Shown: positions 13,811 to 20,566 of the stretch, piece by piece
Position numbering within the stretch: position 1 is the stretch's first letter
How the letters are laid out: each line of letters opens with the position of its first letter
Origin: an uncultured Gemella sp.
GTDB lineage: Bacteria > Bacillota > Bacilli > Staphylococcales > Gemellaceae
NCBI GenBank assembly: GCA_900555985.1
Contig: USNF01000012.1
Coordinates: forward strand, 1-25,840
DNA length: 25,840 nucleotides
Direction: 5' to 3'
Position numbers and translations under genes: made by a program
The notes under the pieces: generated by a model
Databases searched by the model: none
What the model was told of the DNA's origin: nothing
The model's input: only the letters and a program-made list of their open reading frames with translations

Positions 13811-14581
13811 CTATATTAATTTTGAGATTGTTATTCTATATTTTAAACTTCTTTTATTTTGTTCAAAACTTTTTATTGTAAAACGACCATATTTTCTTAT
13901 TGATAATATGTCATCTACAGCACAATTTTTTTCACCAGCTTTAACTATTACATGATTAAGTTTAACAAATTCTTGTTCTAAAAATTCCTTAACCTTGCTT
14001 CTAGATTTATTAGTAATTTTAGCTACAATTGAATCAATTCTAAATGATGAAGTTACTATTTCAAAATCTTGGAATTCTTTTTTTATGTCGATGTCTAATT
14101 CGCTAACTTCTTTAAACTCTAGATTAACTCTACCAATTTTTGTTAACTCCATTTTAATAAAGTCAGCAATCTCCCTATCAACAAATATATAAATAGAGCT
14201 TTCTGAAACTACTATATCTCCTACTCTATTAAAATTAATTCCTAAATTATGAACTGTTCCGAGTACATTTCTGTGTTCTATTTTATTAAATTTATTATTA
14301 TAGTTAGCTTTTAGGCAAACTATATCGTAATCTATATCATAGTATTCATTAGAAATTATTTTCGCTTTTTTTCTTTCACTGCCTTCATATCCACCAAAAA
14401 ATTCAACTTTGTAATCTGGATAATTATACGCAGCTACTTTACTTAGAACTATTTGTTCAAAGTTTGTAAGAAATCTTGTTACGGTATTTCGATTATCAAG
14501 AAAACTTACTGTTTGAAGTAAATTTTCTGCAATTTCTTTTTCTTCATTAGAGGCTGTTGCCAAAAAGTTTATCTTTTTCAT
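13811..14581 (-). CDS. ylmH: YlmH, S4-domain RNA-binding protein
   Basis: A 256-residue protein with the two-part build of YlmH: an N-terminal domain with the LSKVAAYNYPDYKVEFFGGYEGSERKKAKI segment and a C-terminal S4 RNA-binding domain (roughly residues 180-245, SRSKVKEFLEQEFVKLNH ... GRFTI). YlmH binds ribosome-associated RNA and has been linked to rescue of stalled ribosomes and to cell-division clusters. The ATG at 14581 is chosen. A TTG at 14590, right after the ylmG stop, would add MIV and cannot be excluded. Neither has a strong ribosome binding site (only GGAT upstream), so translation is probably coupled to ylmG. Operon order sepF-ylmG-ylmH supports the name. Confidence 0.88.
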   Translation of the reverse strand: MKKINFLATASNEEKEIAENLLQTVSFLDNRNTVTRFLTNFEQIVLSKVAAYNYPDYKVEFFGGYEGSERKKAKIISNEYYDIDYDIVCLKANYNNKFNKIEHRNVLGTVHNLGINFNRVGDIVVSESSIYIFVDREIADFIKMELTKIGRVNLEFKEVSELDIDIKKEFQDFEIVTSSFRIDSIVAKITNKSRSKVKEFLEQEFVKLNHVIVKAGEKNCAVDDILSIRKYGRFTIKSFEQNKRSLKYRITISKLI

Positions 14582-14590
14582 AACTATCAA

Positions 14591-14866
14591 TTATCCGAAT
14601 AAGATAAAATATACTAATCGTTGAATTAGGTTAAGTACGAAAAAAGCAACAATTGGTGAAATGTCCATCATTCCAACTGGTGGTATTAATTTTCTAAATA
14701 GTTTTAAGTATGGTTCACAAATAGCAGTTAAAAACTCTCCAATAAAAGTATTTCTAACTTGTGGCACCCAAGACATTATTACATAAGCAAAAATAGCATA
14801 ATAATAAAATGAAAAGAGATAAGATACAAATTTATATACCCAATAATATTCTGTTATATTTAACAA
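14591..14866 (-). CDS. ylmG: YlmG, YggT-family membrane protein
   Basis: A 91-residue protein with two membrane helices (about 9-34 and 68-90) separated by the family-typical FLTAICEPYLKLFRKLIPPVGMMDISPIVAFF. YggT/YlmG proteins lie beside sepF in many Gram-positive genomes and affect division or membrane organisation, but their biochemical role is unclear. The start is TTG at 14866, supported by AAGGAG ten bases upstream; no suitable ATG is available. It begins two bases after the sepF stop. Confidence 0.88.
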   Translation of the reverse strand: MLNITEYYWVYKFVSYLFSFYYYAIFAYVIMSWVPQVRNTFIGEFLTAICEPYLKLFRKLIPPVGMMDISPIVAFFVLNLIQRLVYFILFG

Positions 14867-14868
14867 TA

Positions 14869-15288
14869 TTAGTACTCTCCTTCGTAAAAGTCTCCAGAAA
14901 CTTCTACACCATTAGGAACACAAAGATAAATATCTTCTCCAATAGTTTTTAATCTAGCATCTAGAGCATATATTCCACCTGAGATAAAGTCTAATAATCT
15001 GTCTGCTGTTTCAATATCTAACTTAGCTAGATTAATAATTACTACTTTATTTTTTTTGATATCATCAACAATATCTTTACTATCAGCAAAAACAAGTGGT
15101 TCTGTTAATACTACATTGTTTCCTCTGTTTAAAATTGGATTTACTGGTTGTTTACTGCTCACTGGCTTCTCCTTTGAAACTCTTTTTCTTGGTTCTTCTT
15201 GTACTTCTGGTGTGTTTTCAACTATTTCTTCATCTTCAAAATCTTCTTCGCTTACAAATAAATTATTAAATTTTTTCATCATACTCAT
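14869..15288 (-). CDS. sepF: SepF, cell division protein
   Basis: SepF binds FtsZ filaments and the membrane and aligns the Z ring during septum formation. The 139-residue protein has an N-terminal amphipathic stretch (MSMMKKFNNLF) that would be the membrane anchor. A variable acidic linker and the conserved C-terminal core follow (VVIINLAKLDIETADRLLDFISGGIYALDARLKTIGEDIYLCVP). The frame could start at a TTG at 15297. The ATG at 15288 is preferred because GAGG lies ten bases before it and the resulting N-terminus fits the family. It is first in the sepF-ylmG-ylmH operon. Confidence 0.92.
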   Translation of the reverse strand: MSMMKKFNNLFVSEEDFEDEEIVENTPEVQEEPRKRVSKEKPVSSKQPVNPILNRGNNVVLTEPLVFADSKDIVDDIKKNKVVIINLAKLDIETADRLLDFISGGIYALDARLKTIGEDIYLCVPNGVEVSGDFYEGEY

Positions 15289-15325
15289 AATTATCAAACC
15301 TCATTACTTTATATTTAACTATGTA

Positions 15326-15354
15326 ATTATATCATATTTAGAGCAGTTTTTAAA
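15326..15354 (-). promoter_or_regulatory. Promoter of the sepF operon
   Basis: Minus strand TTTAAA (15349-15354), 17 bases, TATAAT (15326-15331) with TGA extension. It is about 38 bases before the sepF start. The gene-free stretch from here to the terminator at 15607 is AT-rich; besides a plus-strand promoter-like element at 15541-15569 I see nothing in it. Confidence 0.6.
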
Positions 15355-15540
15355 CTAATATACAGCTTTTTATACTAGAAAAAATCATAATTTTAAAGTT
15401 TTTTTAACTTTTAAGTTATTTTTATTTTTTTACACGATTTTTACTATAAAATTTTATAAAGTTTTTCATTTTGTATAATTCGAAATTTCATATTCCTATT
15501 TTATTTTTACAATTATTTTATAATAAATTTAGATTATTAT

Positions 15541-15569
15541 TTGTATTTATTATTTAATAATGGTATACT
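15541..15569 (+). promoter_or_regulatory. Orphan promoter-like element on the plus strand
   Basis: TTGTAT (15541-15546), a 17-base spacer and TATACT (15564-15569), with TG one base before the -10, point rightwards at a terminator 40 bases further on. No open frame lies between. It may drive a very short RNA or be a chance match in AT-rich DNA. Confidence 0.35.
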
Positions 15570-15606
15570 AAGTATATTAATTTTTTTCTTTTGTTCACTA
15601 AACTTA

Positions 15607-15641
15607 AAAAAACCTTAGAACTCTTTGTTCTAAGGTTTTTT
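15607..15641. terminator. Strong bidirectional terminator after the AI-2E transporter gene
   Basis: AAAAAACCTTAGAAC (15607-15621) and GTTCTAAGGTTTTTT (15627-15641) form a perfect 15-base stem with a TCTTT loop. Both strands end in a T run. It lies three bases past the stop of the minus-strand transporter gene. Confidence 0.88.
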
Positions 15642-15644
15642 CTT

Positions 15645-16805
15645 TTAATCATAATATTTATTATATCTTTCTGTAATAGCCTCTTGAATTTTAGATCCTA
15701 ATACTTTTAAGATTGAGTATACTGGTATACCTAAGATTGCCCCCACTACCCCTGCAAGATTAACTCCTATTAAAATTACAAAAATAACAGTCAACGGGTG
15801 CATATTCATACTTCTCCCCATTATATTTGGTGAAATTATATTTCCTTCTAGGAATTGAACAACCCCCCAAACTACAAGCATTTTTACAACCATTACCCAA
15901 CTAGTTGATGCAGCAACTAGCATCGCTGGTGTTATTGCAATAATTGGTCCTAAATAAGGTACTATACTTAAAAATGCTGCAATAGTTGCTAAGGAGAATC
16001 CGTAGTGTAAACCTATTATTGTATAACCTATATATAACATTACTCCTATACAAAGAGATACTAACATTTGTCCTTGGATATATGATCCTACTTTATCATC
16101 AATTTCATCAATAGTATCAGATACCGGTTTTTTTAATCTTTTTGGTAATAAACTTAGTAAATACTCATTGAAATTAGATGCATCTTTAAGTAAGAAGAAT
16201 ACAACGAACGGTAATGTCATTAAGATTGATGCTGTAGCTGATAATGATGATGCAACACCTTGTGCAACCGATGTTGCAATAGTTACAGCTTCGGAACTCA
16301 TTTTCGAAGTATTTAAATTATTATTTATATATTCTATAACTACCTGCATATAAGCATTGTCAGAATATGAATCTAAATAATTTTTGACCATTTCTATATA
16401 TTTAGGTATCGAAATAATTAATGTTTGTGTTTGTTCTACAATTATTGGCACCATACCAATAATTACTACTAGTATTACTACTAATCCTACTAACATAGCA
16501 AGTAAACTACTAGCAAATCTAGGCAATTTTTTTGAAAATAAGTTTACCAATGGATTTAATATATAGTAAAATACATAAGCTAATATTATTGGTGTAATAA
16601 TACTTGAAACTATTGCATTTATTGGGGTGAAAATATATGATATTTCTGTATATAAATATATCGCAATACCCAATAATATAACTATAGTTAATATGTATAA
16701 TATTATTTTTCCACCTATAAATTCTAAGAATTTATCTTCTCTAGAATCTTCTAATTCTTTAATTTTCTTATTTTTTTCTAATTCTTTTTTTGTTTTATCT
16801 GACAT
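15645..16805 (-). CDS. AI-2E family transporter (PerM/YtvI-like)
   Basis: A 386-residue polytopic membrane protein of the AI-2 exporter (TqsA/PerM/YdiK/YtvI) family. It has a charged cytoplasmic N-terminus of about 30 residues, then two groups of membrane helices flanking an extracytoplasmic region (residues 120-180). The family-typical stretches PFVVFFLLKDASNFNEYLLSLLPKR, IVPYLGPIIAITPAMLVAA and VVQFLEGNIISPNIMGRSMNMHPL follow in the C-terminal half. Members are proposed exporters or proton/sodium antiporters; which applies here cannot be judged. GAGGAG precedes the ATG, 12 bases after the stop of the DUF1146-like gene. It is the last gene of the trmH-corA-DUF1146 run. Confidence 0.88.
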   Translation of the reverse strand: MSDKTKKELEKNKKIKELEDSREDKFLEFIGGKIILYILTIVILLGIAIYLYTEISYIFTPINAIVSSIITPIILAYVFYYILNPLVNLFSKKLPRFASSLLAMLVGLVVILVVIIGMVPIIVEQTQTLIISIPKYIEMVKNYLDSYSDNAYMQVVIEYINNNLNTSKMSSEAVTIATSVAQGVASSLSATASILMTLPFVVFFLLKDASNFNEYLLSLLPKRLKKPVSDTIDEIDDKVGSYIQGQMLVSLCIGVMLYIGYTIIGLHYGFSLATIAAFLSIVPYLGPIIAITPAMLVAASTSWVMVVKMLVVWGVVQFLEGNIISPNIMGRSMNMHPLTVIFVILIGVNLAGVVGAILGIPVYSILKVLGSKIQEAITERYNKYYD

Positions 16806-16817
16806 TTGTACTCCTCT

Positions 16818-17030
16818 CTATTTTATCTTAAATAGATTCAGTGACAATTCATAAATAGTTATAATTGTCATATAGCTAACATATCCCAAAGCAAGAGATA
16901 GTATGCTCACAAAAATCTTTATTTCTTTTGTACTATTTTTTTTGAAAAATTTTCCAAAATCAACTTTTAATAAAGCAAAATTAGAAAGAAGAATCATCAT
17001 AAATAGTACTGTTAGTTTGAATATATTCAT
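16818..17030 (-). CDS. Small membrane protein, DUF1146/YwzB-like
   Basis: A 70-residue protein with two hydrophobic segments (residues 4-21 and 38-60) joined by a basic loop containing DFGKFFKKNSTKEIK. Length, topology and the SLALGY stretch in the second helix resemble the DUF1146 (YwzB) family, recalled rather than searched. AAGGAAG precedes the ATG. It lies 23 bases after corA and 12 bases before the transporter gene on the same strand, so it is co-transcribed with them. No function is known. Confidence 0.65.
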   Translation of the reverse strand: MNIFKLTVLFMMILLSNFALLKVDFGKFFKKNSTKEIKIFVSILSLALGYVSYMTIITIYELSLNLFKIK

Positions 17031-17053
17031 ATATCTTCCTTTCGGTCAATATG

Positions 17054-18007
17054 TTATTTAAACATATCCAACCATCCTTTTTTCTTAAATATCCACAACA
17101 TTCCGAATGCAATTAGAAGCATTATTGCACAAACTAAGAAATATCCATATTCCCATTCTAACTCAGGCATGTTTTTAAAGTTCATTCCGTAAAGTCCAAC
17201 TATGAAGGTTAACGGAAGGAAAATAGTAGATATAACCGTTAGGGTCATCATTATATTGTTAGATTTCAATGAGTTATATGTCATAAAGTTTTCCCTGATA
17301 TCACTGGCTAATTCTCTATTAGCTTCAATAATCTCAGTTTGTTGAACTAAATCATCATAAATATCATGGAAATATTTTCTATCGTTATCTGTCATTTCTA
17401 CACGTCTTGATACTAAGAATCTGTGTATTACTTCTCGCATTGGGCGTAGTCCACGACGTAATTTTAACAAATCTCCTCTAAGTTCGAAAACCTCATCCAT
17501 AATCTTACTACCTGATTTATAAAAATCAGATTCCTCGATTTCATCAAGACGGTTTTCAATTTTAGAAATGATTGGAATGTAGCCTTCTACTATTTCAGAG
17601 ACTAGCATATGCATAACGTGAAGTGGTGAATATTGAGATCCACGTTGTAAAATTTTTGGAACAATTTTATTAACATATCTTATGTGAGAGAGGTGGAATG
17701 TTACTATGTAATTCTTTCCAACAAACATATTTATAGTTTCATAGTCATCATCAAGATTTTTCAATACATGTGATACCAAGAATATTTGTTGTCTTGAAAT
17801 TTCGATTTTAGGTCTTTGTAAAAGTGTTAAACAGTCTTCAATTAAAAGTTCGTGGAACTTAAAGAATGTTGATAGCAGATTAATTTCACTACGTGTTGGC
17901 TGATCAAAATCAACCCAGAACCACGCTATATCCTGATCTTTTAATCTTTGTAGACTTACATCAGTAAGAATATCTCCTCTTTTGTCTACTGCTATTGTTT
18001 TAATCAT
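17054..18007 (-). CDS. corA: CorA-family magnesium/divalent cation transporter
   Basis: A 317-residue pentameric channel subunit for uptake of magnesium or related divalent ions. The long N-terminal cytoplasmic domain (1-250), with its charged helical funnel (SKIENRLDEIEESDFYKSGSKIMDEVFELRGDLLKLRRGLRPM), precedes two membrane helices (about 253-272 and 288-307). The signature GMN is at 274-276, in the periplasmic loop, followed by the acidic PELEW. The C-terminus is basic (KKKGW), as usual. GAGGTGAAGG precedes the ATG. No M-box riboswitch fits in the 71-base gap upstream. Confidence 0.9.
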   Translation of the reverse strand: MIKTIAVDKRGDILTDVSLQRLKDQDIAWFWVDFDQPTRSEINLLSTFFKFHELLIEDCLTLLQRPKIEISRQQIFLVSHVLKNLDDDYETINMFVGKNYIVTFHLSHIRYVNKIVPKILQRGSQYSPLHVMHMLVSEIVEGYIPIISKIENRLDEIEESDFYKSGSKIMDEVFELRGDLLKLRRGLRPMREVIHRFLVSRRVEMTDNDRKYFHDIYDDLVQQTEIIEANRELASDIRENFMTYNSLKSNNIMMTLTVISTIFLPLTFIVGLYGMNFKNMPELEWEYGYFLVCAIMLLIAFGMLWIFKKKGWLDMFK

Positions 18008-18045
18008 TTTCCTTCACCTCTCTTAATATTTTTCTCACAAATACA

Positions 18046-18074
18046 ATGATAACATACTTAGAGAAATTAGTAAA
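18046..18074 (-). promoter_or_regulatory. Possible promoter for corA and downstream genes
   Basis: Minus strand TTTACT (18069-18074), 17 bases, TATCAT (18046-18051) with a TGn extension, between trmH and corA. No terminator separates the two genes, so corA may also be read from the trmH promoter. Confidence 0.35.
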
Positions 18075-18078
18075 TTTT

Positions 18079-18834
18079 TTATTCACATTTAGTTGCAATA
18101 TAATGCATTACTATACCTGCTGCTACTGCCACATTTAAACTTTCTGCTTGACCAGTCATATTTATTTTGAGTAAATTATTTACTTTATCAAGTATTTCAT
18201 CTGATACCCCAGAACCTTCATTTCCGAAAATAACAGCTACTTTCTCCCCTACACTATCTATTTGTTCTAAATATCTATCACCTTTTAATGAGGTAGCATA
18301 TAAATCAAAGTCTTCCATTTTAGAAATAATATCCAATATATCTACATTATCAAAGCAATCTATATGAAAGTTACTTCCTTGAGTACTACGAATAACTTTT
18401 TGTCCATAAATACTAGTAGTTCCTTTACCAAGAATAATACAATCAAAAGAAAATGCATCTGCAGTCCTAATTATTGTTCCTAAATTACCTGGATCTTGCA
18501 CCTGATCTAATATTAGAACTCTACTATATTTAGAAATATCTAGTTGTTTATTTTCAATTTTACATACAGCTATTACCCCTTGTGTAGTTACAGTATCAGT
18601 AAGTGATTTAAAGACACTTTCAGATACTATTGTAACTTCTCCGTAAAAATTGTCGAATACTTTTGAATTAGTGAAGTTCTCCGATACTATTATTTCTTCT
18701 ACTGATTCTGATTTTAATGCTTCTTCTACTAGGTGTACACCTTCTATTAAATACTTCTTATATTTTTTTATATTTCTATTTTCTTTTAATTTATGAATTT
18801 CTTTTATTTTTTTATTAGTTACTGATGTTATCAT
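18079..18834 (-). CDS. TrmH/SpoU-family RNA 2'-O-ribose methyltransferase
   Basis: A 251-residue S-adenosylmethionine-dependent RNA methyltransferase of the SPOUT class. The N-terminal substrate-binding part (KYKKYLIEGVHLVEEAL) resembles RlmB/YsgA-type enzymes. The three knot motifs are intact: DPGNLGTIIRT (114-124), FGNEGSG (203-209) and SLNVAVAAGI (232-241), with Asn117 and Arg123 in the expected places. The target, 23S rRNA or tRNA, cannot be told from the sequence. Only GAGAG is available as ribosome binding site before the ATG at 18834. It heads a minus-strand run with corA, the small membrane gene and the transporter. Confidence 0.88.
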   Translation of the reverse strand: MITSVTNKKIKEIHKLKENRNIKKYKKYLIEGVHLVEEALKSESVEEIIVSENFTNSKVFDNFYGEVTIVSESVFKSLTDTVTTQGVIAVCKIENKQLDISKYSRVLILDQVQDPGNLGTIIRTADAFSFDCIILGKGTTSIYGQKVIRSTQGSNFHIDCFDNVDILDIISKMEDFDLYATSLKGDRYLEQIDSVGEKVAVIFGNEGSGVSDEILDKVNNLLKINMTGQAESLNVAVAAGIVMHYIATKCE

Positions 18835-18897
18835 TTTCTCTCAACTTTCTTCTTATATTATTATGTTAATGTTATAAGTAAAGATTTCTTCTATCAT

Positions 18898-18926
18898 ATT
18901 ATAATCAATATTGAATAAAATTACAA
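18898..18926 (-). promoter_or_regulatory. Promoter of the trmH-like gene
   Basis: Minus strand TTGTAA (18921-18926), exactly 17 bases, TATAAT (18898-18903). It overlaps the divergent rhodanese promoter by 16 bases, so only one polymerase could be bound at a time. Confidence 0.6.
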
Positions 18927-18939
18927 ATTATGGTATAAT
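18911..18939 (+). promoter_or_regulatory. Promoter of the rhodanese gene
   Basis: TTGAAT (18911-18916), 17 bases, TATAAT (18934-18939) with extended TGG. The ATG follows 38 bases downstream of the -10. Confidence 0.75.
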
Positions 18940-18976
18940 TCTGTTATTATAAACAATATTAGCAAAGGAGTATACC

Positions 18977-19363
18977 ATGTCATCATTTTTAGTATCAAGT
19001 TTAATTATACTAGCTATTTTTGGTGCAGTTGGGTTATTTAATTATTTTAGAATTAAAAATGCCGTAACTAAACTGCCTTATGAAGAGTTTAGAAAAAATC
19101 TTAGAAAAGTTCAATTAATCGATGTTAGAGAAAAGGAAGATTTCAAATATGCACATATTAATGGAGCTAGAAATATGCCTAGTTCTCAATTCAACTTCCT
19201 TTACACTTCATTAAGAAAAGACCAACCTATTTATCTTTGCGATAAAAATGGTACATTAGCTCCTAGAGCTGCATTAACTCTTAAGAAAAATGGTTATACT
19301 AACATTTACATGTTAAAAAATGGTCTTCAAGATTGGAAAGAAAATCTTAAAACTAAAAAATAA
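18977..19363 (+). CDS. Membrane-anchored rhodanese-domain protein
   Basis: A 128-residue protein with an N-terminal membrane helix (residues 3-24) followed by a single rhodanese domain (about 33-125). Domain landmarks are LIDVREKEDFKYAHINGARNMP (residues 47-68) and the active-site loop starting at Cys88 (YLCDKNGT), then AALTLKKNGYTNIYMLKNGLQDW. Rhodaneses carry sulfur as a persulfide on the catalytic cysteine. The sulfur donor and acceptor here are unknown. Similar anchored proteins (YqhL type) are common in Bacilli. AAAGGAG precedes the ATG. The gene is a single-gene unit with its own promoter and terminator, and the only plus-strand gene between 3.8 and 22.6 kb. Confidence 0.9.
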   Translation: MSSFLVSSLIILAIFGAVGLFNYFRIKNAVTKLPYEEFRKNLRKVQLIDVREKEDFKYAHINGARNMPSSQFNFLYTSLRKDQPIYLCDKNGTLAPRAALTLKKNGYTNIYMLKNGLQDWKENLKTKK

Positions 19364-19371
19364 TTAATTTT

Positions 19372-19400
19372 ACCAGTATCAAATTGATATTGGTTTTTTT
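19372..19400 (+). terminator. Terminator of the rhodanese gene
   Basis: ACCAGTATC (19372-19380) pairs with GATATTGGT (19386-19394), including one G-U wobble valid in plus-strand RNA, followed by seven T. Confidence 0.8.
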
Positions 19401-19427
19401 ATTACTATAACAACTTATAAATATTAA

Positions 19428-19455
19428 AAAGAGATGGTTACTGAACCATCTCTTT
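19428..19455 (-). terminator. Terminator of the dnaG-rpoD operon
   Basis: AAAGAGATGGTT (19428-19439) and AACCATCTCTTT (19444-19455) form a perfect 12-base stem with a four-base loop, 12 bases past the rpoD stop. The minus strand continues TTTTTAATATTT. Confidence 0.85.
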
Positions 19456-19467
19456 CTCTTTATATTC

Positions 19468-20556
19468 TTATTCCATAAACCCTTTTAGCTTGTTAAGCTT
19501 AGACGGGTGTTTTAGTTTTCTTATTGCTTTTGCTTCGATTTGACGAATTCTCTCACGAGTAACTCCAAATGCACTACCAACTTCTTCTAAAGTATGAGTT
19601 TTTCCATCTTTAAGACCAAAACGTAATTTTAATACATTTTCTTCACGGTCTGTTAGTGTTTCAAGAATTTCTTCTAATTGTTCTTTTAATAATTCATTTG
19701 CTGCATGTTCTACTGGAGATTGTGCTTCTTTATCTTCGATGAAATCTCCTAAGTGTGAATCATCCTCTTCACCGATTGGTGTTTCTAATGAAACTGGCTC
19801 TTGAGCAATTTTTAGAATTTCTCTTACTTTATCAGGAGTCATATTCATTTTTTTAGCAATTTCTTCTGGTTTAGGCTCACGACCTAAGTCTTGAAGTAAT
19901 TGTCTTTGAACACGGATAAGACGGTTAATAGTTTCTACCATGTGTACTGGAATACGAATAGTTCTAGCTTGGTCCGCAATAGCACGAGTTATTGCTTGAC
20001 GAATCCACCATGTAGCATATGTACTAAATTTAAATCCTTTTTCGTAGTCAAATTTTTCTACAGCTTTGATTAATCCCATGTTACCTTCTTGGATTAAGTC
20101 AAGGAATAACATTCCACGTCCAACGTATCTTTTTGCGATACTTACTACAAGACGTAAGTTTGCTTCTGCTAAATCTTTTTTAGCTTGCTCTTTTTCCTCT
20201 TCAGTACCATTTTCAATAATTTTAGATAGTTCTAATTCTTTCTCTTTAGATAAAAGAGGTACTTTTCCGATTTCTTTAAGGTACATTCTTACAGGGTCAT
20301 TAGTACGAATACCTGCTGGTACAGATAAATCCTCTAAGTCTAATTCTTCCTCTTCCTCTTCTACTTGATCAGCATTTATTAGGATGATATCTTCACGGTT
20401 TAGTTCTTCGTAAAAATCATCCATTGCTTCAGAAGAAACGTCTAATTTTGATAATGCATCTAATATTTCCTCTTGAGTAAGCTCACCTTGTTTTTTACCT
20501 TTTTCTATAAATTCTTTTTTTATAGTTTCAAAATCTTTTACCTTTTTATTAGCCAT
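19468..20556 (-). CDS. rpoD: RpoD, primary (SigA-type) RNA polymerase sigma factor
   Basis: The housekeeping sigma factor directs RNA polymerase to -35/-10 promoters. The 362-residue length matches the short SigA form of Bacilli, which lacks the large non-conserved insert of proteobacterial sigma 70. In order: region 1.1 (to about 75), region 1.2 (DPVRMYLKEIGKVPLL, 87-102), region 2 (about 121-200, with FKFSTYATWWIRQAITRAIA for -10 recognition and melting), region 3, and region 4 (about 300-362, helix-turn-helix LEEVGSAFGVTRERIRQIEAKAIRKL). AAGGAG precedes the ATG, ten bases after the dnaG stop, so it is in operon with dnaG as in related genomes. Confidence 0.97.
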   Translation of the reverse strand: MANKKVKDFETIKKEFIEKGKKQGELTQEEILDALSKLDVSSEAMDDFYEELNREDIILINADQVEEEEEELDLEDLSVPAGIRTNDPVRMYLKEIGKVPLLSKEKELELSKIIENGTEEEKEQAKKDLAEANLRLVVSIAKRYVGRGMLFLDLIQEGNMGLIKAVEKFDYEKGFKFSTYATWWIRQAITRAIADQARTIRIPVHMVETINRLIRVQRQLLQDLGREPKPEEIAKKMNMTPDKVREILKIAQEPVSLETPIGEEDDSHLGDFIEDKEAQSPVEHAANELLKEQLEEILETLTDREENVLKLRFGLKDGKTHTLEEVGSAFGVTRERIRQIEAKAIRKLKHPSKLNKLKGFME

Positions 20557-20566
20557 TCGTTTCTCC

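Noticed and set aside
15056..15358. Plus-strand frame of 100 codons opposite sepF
   Set aside because: It is antisense to sepF and Ser/Thr/Leu-rich, with no ribosome binding site, as expected for a shadow frame.
18008..18078. Magnesium riboswitch upstream of corA
   Set aside because: The gap is too short for an M-box, and no paired-helix pattern or terminator is present.
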